Source: Pseudomonas sp. P8_241 (GTDB lineage Bacteria > Pseudomonadota > Gammaproteobacteria > Pseudomonadales > Pseudomonadaceae). From it: 64,000 nucleotides of DNA. Positions 17,615-26,824 of this stretch are shown in pieces (position 1 is the stretch's first letter; each line of letters opens with the position of its first letter). The notes under the pieces are model-generated. The model was not told where the DNA came from. It searched no databases and worked only from the letters and a program-made list of their open reading frames with translations. The position numbers were made by a program, and so were the translations under genes. The DNA is taken from contig NZ_CP125377.1 of assembly GCF_034008315.1 (NCBI RefSeq), forward strand, positions 2,058,001 through 2,122,000. The letters are read 5' to 3'.

Positions 17615-18901
17615 TCAGAAGCGGTAGGTCGCACCGACACCAAAACCGTTTGCACTGTTTTCGTACTTCGCGTTGTAGGACTGACCCAAAGCGTTGGAGC
17701 GTTTGACAGTGACATCTTCTTCCTGAAGGTAGGAGTAAGCCACATCAATGGTCCAGTCGTCGGTTGGGCTGAAGCCAGCACCGATGCTGAAGATCGTCCG
17801 GTCGCCAGTAGGAATGCGTGGCGAGCGATCAGTGTTGTTGGTGGGCGACTGGTCAAAGGTCAGACCGGTACGCAGTACCCACTGCTTGTTCAACTGGTAG
17901 GAAGTACCCACGGCGTAGGCCCAGGTGTCATGCCAGTTCTGGTCTTCCTTGATGGAGCCCACGATTTGTGGGGCGAGGGCACCACCGCCAGCGGCGGTTA
18001 CACCTTCGTTGTTGACCGTGATGTCTTTCAGGCGGCTCCAGCGAGTCCAGGTGGCACCGGCATAGAGCTTCCAGGCCTCATTGATATCTTGAGTCATGGA
18101 AAGGTCCCAGGACTCAGGTGTATCGATCTTCAGCGAGGCATCGTAACGGTTGCTTCTGAGTAACTGTGGTGGCACGTTGGTGCCGGCCGTCACTTCGGTG
18201 TGGCCATCGAGCTCGTACTTCACTTTCGAGTGATAGGTCAGACCCAGGCGCGTGGTGTCGGTGGCTTGCACCAGGATACCGGCGTTGAAGCCCCAGGCCG
18301 TATCGTCGCCCTTGATCTGGATATTGTTGTCGCCAGTCCCGCGGACAGGGAGAGCAATGTCCGATTCCAGGGTGCCGGAGATCCGGTTGATGGTAGGGCC
18401 GAAACCAATCGATACTTTATCGTTGAACGCGTAGCTGACGGTTGGCTGGAAAGTGATGACTTTGACTTCGCTCTTGCTGCCGAAAGCACGGCCCTGAAAG
18501 CCGCTTTCGTAGTCGGTGACCAGCCCGAACGGAGCATAGACACCAAAGCCGACAGCCCATTCATCGTTGAGTTTATTGGTGTAGAAACCCATCGGTACTG
18601 CGGTGAACGGAACCATGTCGCCTTTGTTGGTCCCGGTTGAGCGACCGCTGGTATCGCTGATGTCGGTCGAGGCGTCGATCGCTGCAATACCGCCAGTGAT
18701 TTGCTGGCCATTGAGGCGGGCCATACCGGCAGGGTTGCCAAATACTGTACTTGCATCGTCGGCAGATGAAGAGCGCCCTGCAAAACCAGTCCCCATTGCG
18801 CTGATGCTCTGCTCGTTAAGGGCAAAGCCACTCGCAAAGATCTGGGTGGATGCCATGGCAACGGCGAGGCTAATGGTGGATTTGAGCATTACTTTTTTCA
18901 T
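17615..18901 (-). CDS. FadL/OmpP1 family outer membrane protein
   Basis: This 428-residue protein has a signal peptide ending near FASGFALNEQ and the FadL signature (GTGFAGRSSSADDASTVFGNPAGMARLNG), followed by beta-strand-rich sequence and a C-terminal aromatic (GATYRF). The family forms 14-strand barrels that let long-chain fatty acids and other hydrophobic compounds cross the outer membrane. The ATG follows AGGAG. It converges on the peroxidase gene across a shared terminator. Ligand preference is not visible. Confidence 0.93.
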   Translation of the reverse strand: MKKVMLKSTISLAVAMASTQIFASGFALNEQSISAMGTGFAGRSSSADDASTVFGNPAGMARLNGQQITGGIAAIDASTDISDTSGRSTGTNKGDMVPFTAVPMGFYTNKLNDEWAVGFGVYAPFGLVTDYESGFQGRAFGSKSEVKVITFQPTVSYAFNDKVSIGFGPTINRISGTLESDIALPVRGTGDNNIQIKGDDTAWGFNAGILVQATDTTRLGLTYHSKVKYELDGHTEVTAGTNVPPQLLRSNRYDASLKIDTPESWDLSMTQDINEAWKLYAGATWTRWSRLKDITVNNEGVTAAGGGALAPQIVGSIKEDQNWHDTWAYAVGTSYQLNKQWVLRTGLTFDQSPTNNTDRSPRIPTGDRTIFSIGAGFSPTDDWTIDVAYSYLQEEDVTVKRSNALGQSYNAKYENSANGFGVGATYRF

Positions 18902-19048
18902 TATTAGAACTCCTGGTGATCACCGGGGCGAAAATTACCAACATTTTCGTCCCAGCGCCATAGGCTGTAATGCTTGATTTAGAGCGGTTTTGTAGGACAA
19001 TCCGACCAAAATGCCGACGCGTTGCGCGATCTTTGGATACAAATTTTT

Positions 19049-19531
19049 TCAGCAGGCGACCTGATTCAGGGGTGAAACACAGGTTTGCCATGCGCAGGTG
19101 AAATCACGCAGACGACCCTGGGGATGAAATGTCTGGCGCCAAATTCTGGCCATACCCAACAAGTCATCAGCTTCGGGAAGGGGAGTGTTTTGTTCTTCCA
19201 CCAGCAGCCAGGCGATGGCAGTGGCGTAACGCAGGTTGACGGTCAATTCGAGGTGCGGGCCGCTCAGAAAGGCGTGTTGGCTGGCCAGCCCGCGGACCAG
19301 GCTTGCGCGCTCCGGGTCCAGCGCCAGGTAGTGATCCCAGAGAGCCTGGTGGCGGGGCTCGGCGATTCGGTACAGGCCGTGACCACGGCGGTCATGCAGG
19401 GCGGATCCAAGGGCAGACTGACTGGCGGCGATGCCCAGCAGCAGGGATTCGGCAGTAGCGCTATGACGTCCCAGGTAGATCAGGGTAGGACGAATGACAT
19501 AACGGCACAGTTCGCTGGCAGCGATACCCAT
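19049..19531 (-). CDS. Phage-protein-like hypothetical protein, transglycosylase-like region
   Basis: The 160-residue sequence resembles small phage-associated proteins with a lytic-transglycosylase-like stretch: AAESLLLGIAASQSALGSALHD with a following GLYRIAEPRHQALWDHYL mirrors the pattern in which an acidic residue is followed by G-Y-Q-I. Here Ser stands where the catalytic Glu (QES/QEA) would be, so it may be inactive. No signal peptide is seen. No other phage genes are nearby. This could be a domesticated phage remnant; recognition is by pattern only. Confidence 0.55.
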   Translation of the reverse strand: MGIAASELCRYVIRPTLIYLGRHSATAESLLLGIAASQSALGSALHDRRGHGLYRIAEPRHQALWDHYLALDPERASLVRGLASQHAFLSGPHLELTVNLRYATAIAWLLVEEQNTPLPEADDLLGMARIWRQTFHPQGRLRDFTCAWQTCVSPLNQVAC

Positions 19532-19755
19532 AAAACCCTCGAAACCTTAAATGGGCGGCGAAACCTGAAGGGGCTTTGGCAGCAGTGAATCTACTCAGGA
19601 TCGCCGCAAGCGGGTCAAGCCGCTTGAGTTGAAGTGTAGTGTCATATTCGCGCCGTAAAGTTCTGTTTTTAAAATATTTCTGGCTGCCAGTTATAATCGT
19701 TATACCGGTTTGTACTTAGCCTGAACCCTGTCAATGGGAAATATCGGGCAATAAA

Positions 19756-19785
19756 AAAGCCCCGCTTTTTATTAGCGGGGCCTTT
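19756..19785 (-). terminator. Terminator of the 74-residue protein gene
   Basis: On the minus strand GGCCCCGCTAAT is followed by AGCGGGGCTTTTTTAT, a stem with a T-run about 20 nt after the stop of the gene at 19805. Confidence 0.85.
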
Positions 19786-19804
19786 GGCTATCAGCGTTCT
19801 GGTA

Positions 19805-20029
19805 TCAGGCAACCAGTGCCTGACGGGTACGCTCGATTACGGCCTGCAGCGGCTCGGCGCTGGAGTATTGATCGGGGTACAGGCGCTCGCTGTGGCGGGC
19901 GATGCCGTGTTCGTTCACCAGAGTGAAACTGAAGCAGCCTTTGCGAGCGGCCATGATCAGGCAGTTCATTGGTGCAAAAGCATTGGTTAGGGTGCGGATG
20001 GCATCCTGTGTATGGATTTGAGTAGACAT
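19805..20029 (-). CDS. Conserved hypothetical protein (74 residues)
   Basis: The chosen ATG follows AGGA 9 nt upstream and gives a 74-residue soluble protein (starts MSTQIHTQDAIRTL). A longer in-frame start exists at 20071 but lacks a better ribosome site. The sequence is compact, mixed alpha/beta in character (ISLIMAARKG-like strand, SERLYPDQY, then a C-terminal helix). It has its own terminator. No function is recognised; it resembles the many short Pseudomonas-specific proteins of unknown role. Confidence 0.7.
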   Translation of the reverse strand: MSTQIHTQDAIRTLTNAFAPMNCLIMAARKGCFSFTLVNEHGIARHSERLYPDQYSSAEPLQAVIERTRQALVA

Positions 20030-21004
20030 TGTTGGGTGTTCCTGCAAATGACACGGATAAGAACCGTGCAACGTTAAAACGTTCCAGTAACGTCGACCAC
20101 CATTGGTCGAACGAAGAACCCGACTGGAACAAAGCAGCCAGTTTGAAGCGCTATGAATTTTTGCGCGCTTGGGCCGGCAGGTAGGTACTTAGGAGGGCAG
20201 GCAACACATCAAGGGCAAAGGTTCTGGGCCCGGGGTGAAGATCCTGATCAATTTGCAGGTTGGTTCGGTCAGAGTAATAGCGCTTGGCAACACCCTTTGC
20301 TTTCGATTCAAAGGAAGTGTTGGCGCAAGATATACCTGGAAACCATCGAGGTGGCCGATCCCGCTTGTTCGGTGAAAGCTTCCATGGAGAAGGCTGACCG
20401 GGGGGATTTGTTCGACCAGAATTGACTTTCAGCTTGGTACTAACGCCGCGGATACTAACGGATTGAACCGGAGAAGGGAAGTGTGTTAGCAAAAAAGAGT
20501 CGCAGATGACTTCAGGGCAGGCCTTTGTACCCTGCCAGCGAGCGGTCAAGGCCCCCGGAAACTCTACGAAATCCGACTGCCGGTAACCGAAGCTGTAACA
20601 TGGGAATCCGCAGATACAGGCATTTATCCCCAGGTCTGGCGTCAAAATGCGCCGAAAAAGTGCATCGATATAACCGTCGCAAAGGCACTTGTGCACATTA
20701 GTTGCGCAGTTTGTCACTGTGCTGTCATCTCACGTTCAAGCAGCATGGCTGCCTGTATCCAAAATTTAAGTCAATGAAAAACATCGCTTTTTTTTACTGG
20801 TGAAAAAATCGTCAGTTTGACTGCAAGCCCCATTCCACAGGGCTTTGCGGGAGTTCACGGGTGGTTGTCCACTGAGTTATCCACAGCTTCTGTGGATTGT
20901 CCCGAGCGCTTGCTCTAGCACGGGCGTGCCGGGTTATTTTCAGCTTTACCTGTAAGAAAAAGAGAGTAAAGTTGCGCGCCTTCCGATCTACCCCACAGTG
21001 CTTT
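20030..21004. other. 975-bp stretch without a convincing gene
   Basis: Several open frames exist (for example 20151-20717 on the minus strand) but their composition, rich in Cys, Ser and Pro and without a ribosome site, does not look like protein. The GC content is somewhat lower than around it, with T-runs near 20786. The only clear element is a TTATCCACA inverted pair at 20877-20899. A small RNA is possible but no terminator-like hairpin could be fixed. Confidence 0.5.
20877..20899. promoter_or_regulatory. Head-to-head DnaA-box-like pair
   Basis: TTATCCACA (20877-20885) matches the DnaA box exactly; after 5 nt comes TGTGGATTG, its inverted copy with one mismatch. The arrangement repeats at 34691-34713. 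It lies about 105 nt before the Sel1-like gene. Confidence 0.6.
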
Positions 21005-21328
21005 ATGAAGTTTCGTTCAACCTCTGATTCCACATCCTCCGCACCTCCTTCTGGTCCTCCTACCAAACGCTTCTCGATGCGGGTAGCCGAGTGGCTTTTG
21101 GACAGCCCGCGGCTGGGTGAAAACACTAACGTCAAACACATCGCCGGGCGTTTGCTCAAGCAGCCGGCTCGTGAAGGCGTCGTGGCCGCGCAAAGCCGCC
21201 TCGGCCAGTTGATGTGCCGTGAATGTGGAAATGCCCGGGACCGCCGGATCGGCCAGGACCTTCTGCGTCAGGCCGCTCGGGCAGGCGATCGGCGTGCTCA
21301 ACAGGAACTGGGGCTGATTGAAGACTGA
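21005..21328 (+). CDS. Sel1-like repeat protein (107 residues)
   Basis: From the ATG at 21005 the protein starts with a Ser/Pro-rich tail and continues with FSMRVAEWLLDSPRLGEN and a helical repeat region (AAQSRLGQLMCRECGNARDRRIGQDLLRQAARAGDRRAQQELG) of the Sel1/TPR type: A--G---L pattern with the A-R-A-G-D-R-R-A-Q turn. Such repeats bind other proteins. The frame is open back to 20897, but that portion overlaps the DnaA-box-like palindrome and looks non-coding. Role unknown; rmuC follows on the same strand. Confidence 0.7.
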   Translation: MKFRSTSDSTSSAPPSGPPTKRFSMRVAEWLLDSPRLGENTNVKHIAGRLLKQPAREGVVAAQSRLGQLMCRECGNARDRRIGQDLLRQAARAGDRRAQQELGLIED

Positions 21329-21389
21329 GCTGTCCAAGACCTGATGCCTTGGTTAACCTTCAGGCTTTATCCGGATGGCAGGAGTGACT

Positions 21390-22868
21390 ATGGCGATGGA
21401 CTTGACCAGCGCATTGCTTGGTTTGGCGGGTGCTGCGCTGCCGTTGCTGGTATTGGCCTGGCAACTTCAGCGACGAGCCGGTACTGCGCAGGCAGAGGTC
21501 ACACTGCTGCAGGAGCGATTGGCCATGTCGCAATTGGCCCAGGATGGACTGAGCGCGCAACTTGAATCGAGTCGCGATGAAATCGGTGATTTGACTCAGG
21601 CCAATGCTGCCAAGCAGGCAGACCTGGCCGCCTTGCGCCGGGAAGTCGAATTACTGCAGGTAGAACGAGACGATGCTCGGGACGCCGCCCACGCCTGGAA
21701 TATCGAGCGAGCCGGCAAAGAAGCCGAGTTGCGTCGTCTGGATGCACAGACAGCTTCGCTGAGCGCCGAGTTGCGTGAACAACAGGACAGCCATCAGCAA
21801 CGCCTCAACGACCTGCAAGGCTCGCGAGACGAACTGCGTGCTCAGTTCGCGGAATTGGCGGGGAAAATCTTCGATGAGCGTGAGCAGCGTTTTGCCGAAA
21901 CCAGTCAGCAACGCCTGGGGCAATTGCTCGATCCATTGAAGGAGCGCATCCAGTCCTTCGAAAAACGCGTCGAAGAAAGCTATCAGGCAGAGGCCCGTGA
22001 ACGTTTCTCCCTGGCCAAGGAGCTTGAGCGCTTGCAGCAGCTGAACCTGCGCTTGAGCGACGAAGCGACTAACCTGACTCGCGCCTTGAAAGGGCAGAAA
22101 ACCCAAGGCAACTGGGGTGAGCTGATCCTGGAGCGGGTACTGGAACATGCCGGGCTGGAAAAAGGCCGCGAGTACCAGACCCAGGTCAATCTCAAGGGGC
22201 CGGACGGCGAGCGATTCCAGCCAGACGTTATCATCTATCTGCCGGGCGACAAGCAGGTGGTGGTCGACTCGAAAGTCAGTCTCACCGCCTACCAGCAATA
22301 CGTCGCGGCCGAAGACGAGGCCATAGGACAGATTGCGATCAAGCAGCATGTGCTGTCGTTGCGTAATCACGTAAAGGGGTTGGCCGGCAAGGATTACAAG
22401 CGACTCGACGGCTTGCACAGTCTGGATTTCGTTTTGCTGTTCGTGCCGATCGAAGCGGCGTTTTCGGCCGCGTTGCAGGCTGAGCCCACGCTGTTTCAGG
22501 AAGCGTTTGACCGCAATATCGTGATTGTCAGCCCAACCACGTTGTTGGCGACCCTGCGGGTGATCGACAGTTTGTGGAAACAGGAACGTCAGAGCCAGAA
22601 TGCCCGGGAAATCGCTGAACGAGCCGGATGGCTGTACGACAAGTTCGTGCTGTTCATTCAGGATCTGGATGAGGTCGGCAATCGCTTGCAGCAATTGGAC
22701 AAGGCCTACAGCTCGGCTCGCAACAAACTGACAGAAGGCCGCGGCAATCTGGTCAGTCGCAGTGAGCAGCTCAAGTTGCTGGGTGCCCGTGCGAGCAAAA
22801 GCCTGCCGGCAGACTTGCTGGAGCGGGCGATGACGGATGTGGATGGCTTGGTCGAGTTGCCAGAATAA
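21390..22868 (+). CDS. rmuC: DNA recombination protein RmuC
   Basis: This 492-residue protein has one N-terminal hydrophobic segment (LLGLAGAALPLLVLAW), a long coiled coil (about 30-220) and a RmuC domain with the family stretches KTQGNWGELILERVLE, PDVIIYLPGDKQVVVDSKVSL and ISPTTLLATLRVI-like. RmuC limits recombination between inverted repeats in E. coli and has a nuclease-like fold. The ATG at 21390 is preferred because CAGGAG lies 5 nt upstream. In a genome rich in REP inverted repeats its function is of note. Confidence 0.93.
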   Translation: MAMDLTSALLGLAGAALPLLVLAWQLQRRAGTAQAEVTLLQERLAMSQLAQDGLSAQLESSRDEIGDLTQANAAKQADLAALRREVELLQVERDDARDAAHAWNIERAGKEAELRRLDAQTASLSAELREQQDSHQQRLNDLQGSRDELRAQFAELAGKIFDEREQRFAETSQQRLGQLLDPLKERIQSFEKRVEESYQAEARERFSLAKELERLQQLNLRLSDEATNLTRALKGQKTQGNWGELILERVLEHAGLEKGREYQTQVNLKGPDGERFQPDVIIYLPGDKQVVVDSKVSLTAYQQYVAAEDEAIGQIAIKQHVLSLRNHVKGLAGKDYKRLDGLHSLDFVLLFVPIEAAFSAALQAEPTLFQEAFDRNIVIVSPTTLLATLRVIDSLWKQERQSQNAREIAERAGWLYDKFVLFIQDLDEVGNRLQQLDKAYSSARNKLTEGRGNLVSRSEQLKLLGARASKSLPADLLERAMTDVDGLVELPE

Positions 22869-22872
22869 AATC

Positions 22873-22940
22873 AAAAGATCGCAGCCTGCGGCAGCTCCTA
22901 CAGTGCCGATCTATGTAGGAGCTGCCGCAGGCTGCGATCG
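22873..22940. repeat. REP doublet, GATCGCAGCC type
   Basis: AAAGATCGCAGCCTGCGGCA and TGCCGCAGGCTGCGATC arms with GCTCCTACA/TGTAGGAGC inner parts, between convergent rmuC and the sensor kinase gene. Confidence 0.9.
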
Positions 22941-25900
22941 TTACAACGGCAAATGCCGACTCAACAACGCCCTCAACGCCGCAGGCTTCACCGGTTTTGG
23001 CAGGTAATCCAGCCCCGCCGCATGCACCTGCGCCACCGTCTCCGGACGCCCATCGGCGCTGATCACCACCCCTGGCACCGGCTCGCCCAATCGGGTGCGT
23101 AACCAGGCCATCAGTTCGGTCCCGGTGTCGCCGTGATCCAGATGGTAATCCACCAGCGCCAGATGCGGACGCACGCCCTCATCAAGCAACGTTGAGCATT
23201 CCTCACGGTTGCGCGCGGTCCAGACCTGGCAGCCCCAGCGCGAGAGCAAACTGTTCATGCCGATCAGGATGCTGTCTTCGTTGTCGACACACAGCACCTG
23301 AGCGCCGTTCAGCAATTTGCCATTGAGTTCGGTGACTTGGGTCGGCATCGCCGTTTGTGCAAGGGCCAATGGCACGCTCACGCTGAACACGCTGCCGCGC
23401 CCCGGCCAGGAGCGCACGCGCAGGGTGTGACCGAGGACCCGGCACAGTCCGTCGGCAATTGCCAAGCCCAGGCCGAGTCCTTTTTCAGCGCGGGTCTGAT
23501 GGCTGTCGAGGCGCTTGAATTCTTCGAAAATCACTTGCTGCTTATCTTCCGGAATGCCCGGGCCACGGTCCCAGACTTCAAGGCACAATGCTTCTTTATG
23601 TCGACGTACGCCCAGTAATACAGGGCCTTTGGCATAGCGGAAAGCATTGGTCAGGAAGTTCTGCAGAATCCGTCGCAGCAGTTTGATGTCGCTGTCGACA
23701 CGCAGTGCGCTGCCACGAACGCGGAAGATCAGTCCTTGCTCCTGCGCCAGCGCCTTGAACTCCGCTCCGAGGGTGTCAAACAGTTCGTTGAGGACAAAAG
23801 GCTTGCGGTCCGGATTGATCTTGCCGTTTTCCAGGCGGGAAATATCCAACAGGTCGCTGATCAAGTCCTCGGCCGAACGCAGTGAGCTGTCCAGATGCGC
23901 CACCAGTTTCTGCGTGTCGAGCGACAGGCCGTCGTCCTGATGGGAGAGCGCAGCGGAGAACAGCCGCGCTGCGTTCAACGGTTGCATCAAGTCATGGCTG
24001 ACTGCTGCAAGGAAACGGGTTTTAGACTGGTTCGCCGCCTCGGCATTGCCCTTGGCTTCGGTCAGGGCGACGTTGAGTTGCGACAGTTCCTGGGTGCGCT
24101 CGGTGACTCGCTGCTCGAGGCTCTCGTTGGCTTCGGTCAGTGCCTGCTCAGCCTCGCGGAACGGGGTGATGTCAGTGAAGCTCATGACAAAGCCGCCACC
24201 GGGCATCGGGTTGCCGATCAGCTCGATCACCCGACCGTTGGGGAACAGTCGCTCGGACGTGTGCGCGCGACCTTGGCGCATCCAGTGCAGGCGTCGGGCG
24301 ACATGCACTTCCGCTTCGCCGGGGCCGCACAGTCCGCGCTCGGCGTTGTGGCGAATGATGTCGGCAATCGGCCGGCCGACGCTGATCAAACCGTCCGGAT
24401 AGTCGAATAACTCCAGATAGCGACGGTTCCAGGCCACCAGTTTCAGAGACTGATCGACCACGCTGATGCCCTGGGTGATGTTCTCGATCGCCCCTTGCAA
24501 CAGGGCGCGGTTGAATTGCAGCACCTCCGAGGCTTCGTCGGCGATTCTTACAACGTCCTCCAGTTGCATTTCACGACCTTCGATGGCGGCTTTTACGACG
24601 GCGCGAGTCGAAGATGCGCCGAGCACGCCTGCCAGCAAGCGTTCGGTGTGGGCGATCCACTCACCGTCGGCATTCTGGTTGGGATTGAAACCTTTGCCCT
24701 GACGATAGGCAAAGCGGATGAAGCTCTGTCGAGCACGTTCCTCGCCAACGAAACGTGCGGCCAGTTGTAACAGATCATCGATTTGCACCGACAGCAGGGA
24801 GCGGGCGCTGGGGCGGGCGCTGATCTCCTGGCCGATGAAGCGCCCAGCCTGCCAGTGTTCGGAAACCCGGGTGCGTGACAATACCGAGACCCAGGCGAAC
24901 AGCGTGAAGTTGCCCGCCAGGGACAGCACTACGCCTTGGGTCAGCGGGGTAATCGGCAGGTTCATCGGATTTGAGTGAAGCCATGCCAGGCCCGGGAAAG
25001 TGTTCAGTGACAGACCAAGGCTGTGGGCGGCAATTGGCAGAACCAAAGTGTAGAACCACAGGAACGTACCGGCAGCGAGACCGGCAAATACGCCACGGCG
25101 GTTGGCCTGTTTCCAGTACAAGGCGCCGAGCATGGCCGGGGCCAATTGGGTCACTGCGGCGAAGGCGATCTGACCGATGGTCGCCAGGCTCGCGGTAGAA
25201 CCCAGCAGCCGATAACTGACGTAGGCCAGCAGCAAAATGACTACGATGCTGACCCGTCGTACCGACAGCATCCACTGGCGAAACACTTCGAATGGTCGCT
25301 CGGCATTGTTACGCCGCAGCAGCCATGGCAGCAGCATGTCATTGGAGACCATGGTCGACAGCGCCACGCTGGCCACGATCACCATGCCGGTAGCGGCGGA
25401 AGCGCCACCGATAAACGCCAGCAAGGCCAGTGCCGGATGCGCCTGGGCCAGCGGCAGGCTGATGACAAACGAATCCGGCAACACCGAGCTGGGCAGCATC
25501 ATTTGACCGGCGAGGGCGATAGGCACAACGAACAATGCCGCCAGTGCGAGGTAGGCTGGGAACACCCATTTGGCCAGGCGCAGATCCTGTGGGTCGATGT
25601 TCTCCACGACCGTGACATGGAACTGCCGTGGCAGGCAGATGATTGCCATCATCGCGACGCCGGTCTGTACCACCATCGACGGCCAGTTGATGGTTTCCTT
25701 CCAATACTCTTCAAGGCGCGGCGCGAGCATCGCCTGGTCGAACAGATCGTCGAAACCGTCGTAGAGGCCGTAGGTGACGAACGCGCCGACAGCGAGAAAG
25801 GCGAACAGCTTGACCAGTGATTCGAAGGCAATCGCCAGCACCATGCCGCGGTGGTGCTCCGTGGCGTCGAGGTTGCGGGTACCGAAAACGATGGTGAACA

Positions 25901-26411
25901 GCGCCAGTACCAGCGACACGATAAGCGCGGTGTCCTGGGCGCGGGTTCCCATCGCGTCGGCCCCGGCGCCGATCAGCAGATTCACCCCGAGCACGATGCC
26001 TTTGAGCTGCAGGGCGATGTAAGGCAGCACGCCGACCAGGCAGATCAGCGCGACCACCACCGCCAATGACTGGGATTTGCCATAGCGGGCGGCGATGAAG
26101 TCAGCGATGGAGGTGATGTTCTCCTGCTTGCTGATCATCACCATTTTTTGCAGGACCCACGGCGCGCCGAGCAACAGCAGGATCGGCCCGAGGTAGATCG
26201 GCAGGAATGACCAGAGTTGTTCGGCGGCCTGACCCACTGCGCCGAAAAAGGTCCAGCTGGTGCAATAGACTGCCAGCGACAGGCTGTACACCCACGCCCG
26301 CACTCGCGGCGGCAAGGGCGCGCTGCGACGGTCGCCGTAGAAGGCGATGGCGAACATGATGGCCATATAGGCCAGGGCGACGGCGGCGATCAGCCCGGTG
26401 GACAACGACAT
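22941..26411 (-). CDS. Hybrid sensor histidine kinase with sodium/solute symporter-like input domain
   Basis: The 1156-residue protein combines, in order, a solute:sodium-symporter-like region of about 13 membrane segments (1-500), a PAS domain (about 630-745), a coiled coil, a HisKA domain with the phospho-acceptor in FLAAVSHDLMQPLNAARL, an HATPase domain (VWDRGPGIPED, GLGLGLAIADGL) and a receiver domain (LALVDYHLDHGDTGTEL; PKPVKPAALRALL). The layout is like CbrA plus a receiver. It probably senses a transported nutrient or membrane state. No cognate regulator is adjacent. The start at 26411 has GGGAG 6 nt upstream. Confidence 0.93.
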   Translation of the reverse strand: MSLSTGLIAAVALAYMAIMFAIAFYGDRRSAPLPPRVRAWVYSLSLAVYCTSWTFFGAVGQAAEQLWSFLPIYLGPILLLLGAPWVLQKMVMISKQENITSIADFIAARYGKSQSLAVVVALICLVGVLPYIALQLKGIVLGVNLLIGAGADAMGTRAQDTALIVSLVLALFTIVFGTRNLDATEHHRGMVLAIAFESLVKLFAFLAVGAFVTYGLYDGFDDLFDQAMLAPRLEEYWKETINWPSMVVQTGVAMMAIICLPRQFHVTVVENIDPQDLRLAKWVFPAYLALAALFVVPIALAGQMMLPSSVLPDSFVISLPLAQAHPALALLAFIGGASAATGMVIVASVALSTMVSNDMLLPWLLRRNNAERPFEVFRQWMLSVRRVSIVVILLLAYVSYRLLGSTASLATIGQIAFAAVTQLAPAMLGALYWKQANRRGVFAGLAAGTFLWFYTLVLPIAAHSLGLSLNTFPGLAWLHSNPMNLPITPLTQGVVLSLAGNFTLFAWVSVLSRTRVSEHWQAGRFIGQEISARPSARSLLSVQIDDLLQLAARFVGEERARQSFIRFAYRQGKGFNPNQNADGEWIAHTERLLAGVLGASSTRAVVKAAIEGREMQLEDVVRIADEASEVLQFNRALLQGAIENITQGISVVDQSLKLVAWNRRYLELFDYPDGLISVGRPIADIIRHNAERGLCGPGEAEVHVARRLHWMRQGRAHTSERLFPNGRVIELIGNPMPGGGFVMSFTDITPFREAEQALTEANESLEQRVTERTQELSQLNVALTEAKGNAEAANQSKTRFLAAVSHDLMQPLNAARLFSAALSHQDDGLSLDTQKLVAHLDSSLRSAEDLISDLLDISRLENGKINPDRKPFVLNELFDTLGAEFKALAQEQGLIFRVRGSALRVDSDIKLLRRILQNFLTNAFRYAKGPVLLGVRRHKEALCLEVWDRGPGIPEDKQQVIFEEFKRLDSHQTRAEKGLGLGLAIADGLCRVLGHTLRVRSWPGRGSVFSVSVPLALAQTAMPTQVTELNGKLLNGAQVLCVDNEDSILIGMNSLLSRWGCQVWTARNREECSTLLDEGVRPHLALVDYHLDHGDTGTELMAWLRTRLGEPVPGVVISADGRPETVAQVHAAGLDYLPKPVKPAALRALLSRHLPL

Positions 26412-26432
26412 GGAAACTCCCGGCAAAAGACT

Positions 26433-26451
26433 TCCGGGCCTCCCGCCCGGA
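26433..26451 (-). promoter_or_regulatory. Hairpin in the 5' leader of the sensor kinase gene
   Basis: Perfect 7-nt arms TCCGGGC and GCCCGGA around CTCCC, about 22 nt before the ATG. It could modulate ribosome access or transcription; no riboswitch class is recognised. Confidence 0.45.
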
Positions 26452-26721
26452 CTGACAGTCTCGCACGGCCGCCCCGGTTAGTCAGTGTCGACCAAGGTCG
26501 TGGCGTGGCGGGGTGTCGCAGGTTGAAATGAGGGAGATTTTCGCTGTTTGGGCAGGCCTCATCGCGAGCGAGCTCTCTCCCACCATTAAACGCGATCCAA
26601 TGTGGCAGCGAGCCTGTACGCGAAAGCGGCTACGCAGCAGCGCTGATTGTGCTGTCCGTTATCGCGTGGCACGCCTGCTGCGCCTGCGTTCAGCCTGTGT
26701 ATGTAGGAGTGAGTTTCGGGA

Positions 26722-26775
26722 GAATATCTGCAAAACAGATAACATATAGAGATATTACCCGTTATATAGATATTC
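26722..26775 (+). promoter_or_regulatory. AT-rich inverted repeat before the TDT transporter gene
   Basis: GAATATCT (26722-26729) and AGATATTC (26768-26775) are exact inverted copies, with a further GAGATATT between them, in a clearly AT-rich block about 50 nt before the transporter start. It looks like a regulator-binding region, perhaps LysR-type, but no adjacent regulator gene is present. Confidence 0.4.
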
Positions 26776-26824
26776 TATTCGAATCTAACATGGGCTCTAC
26801 CTCACGTGAGGACAGGAGTTCGTC

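Larger units (their letters stand above)
26412..26824. other. 413-bp divergent intergenic region with leader hairpin and inverted repeat
   Basis: It holds the promoters of the sensor kinase (left) and the TDT transporter (right). A GC-rich hairpin (TCCGGGC/GCCCGGA, 26433-26451) lies in the kinase leader. A decayed REP-like sequence covers roughly 26550-26640. An AT-rich segment with inverted repeats lies at 26722-26775. No gene is credible. Confidence 0.6.

Noticed and set aside
20151..20717. 188-codon frame on the minus strand
   Set aside because: No ribosome site, many Cys, Pro and Ser residues, no domain, and it crosses sequence that otherwise looks intergenic.
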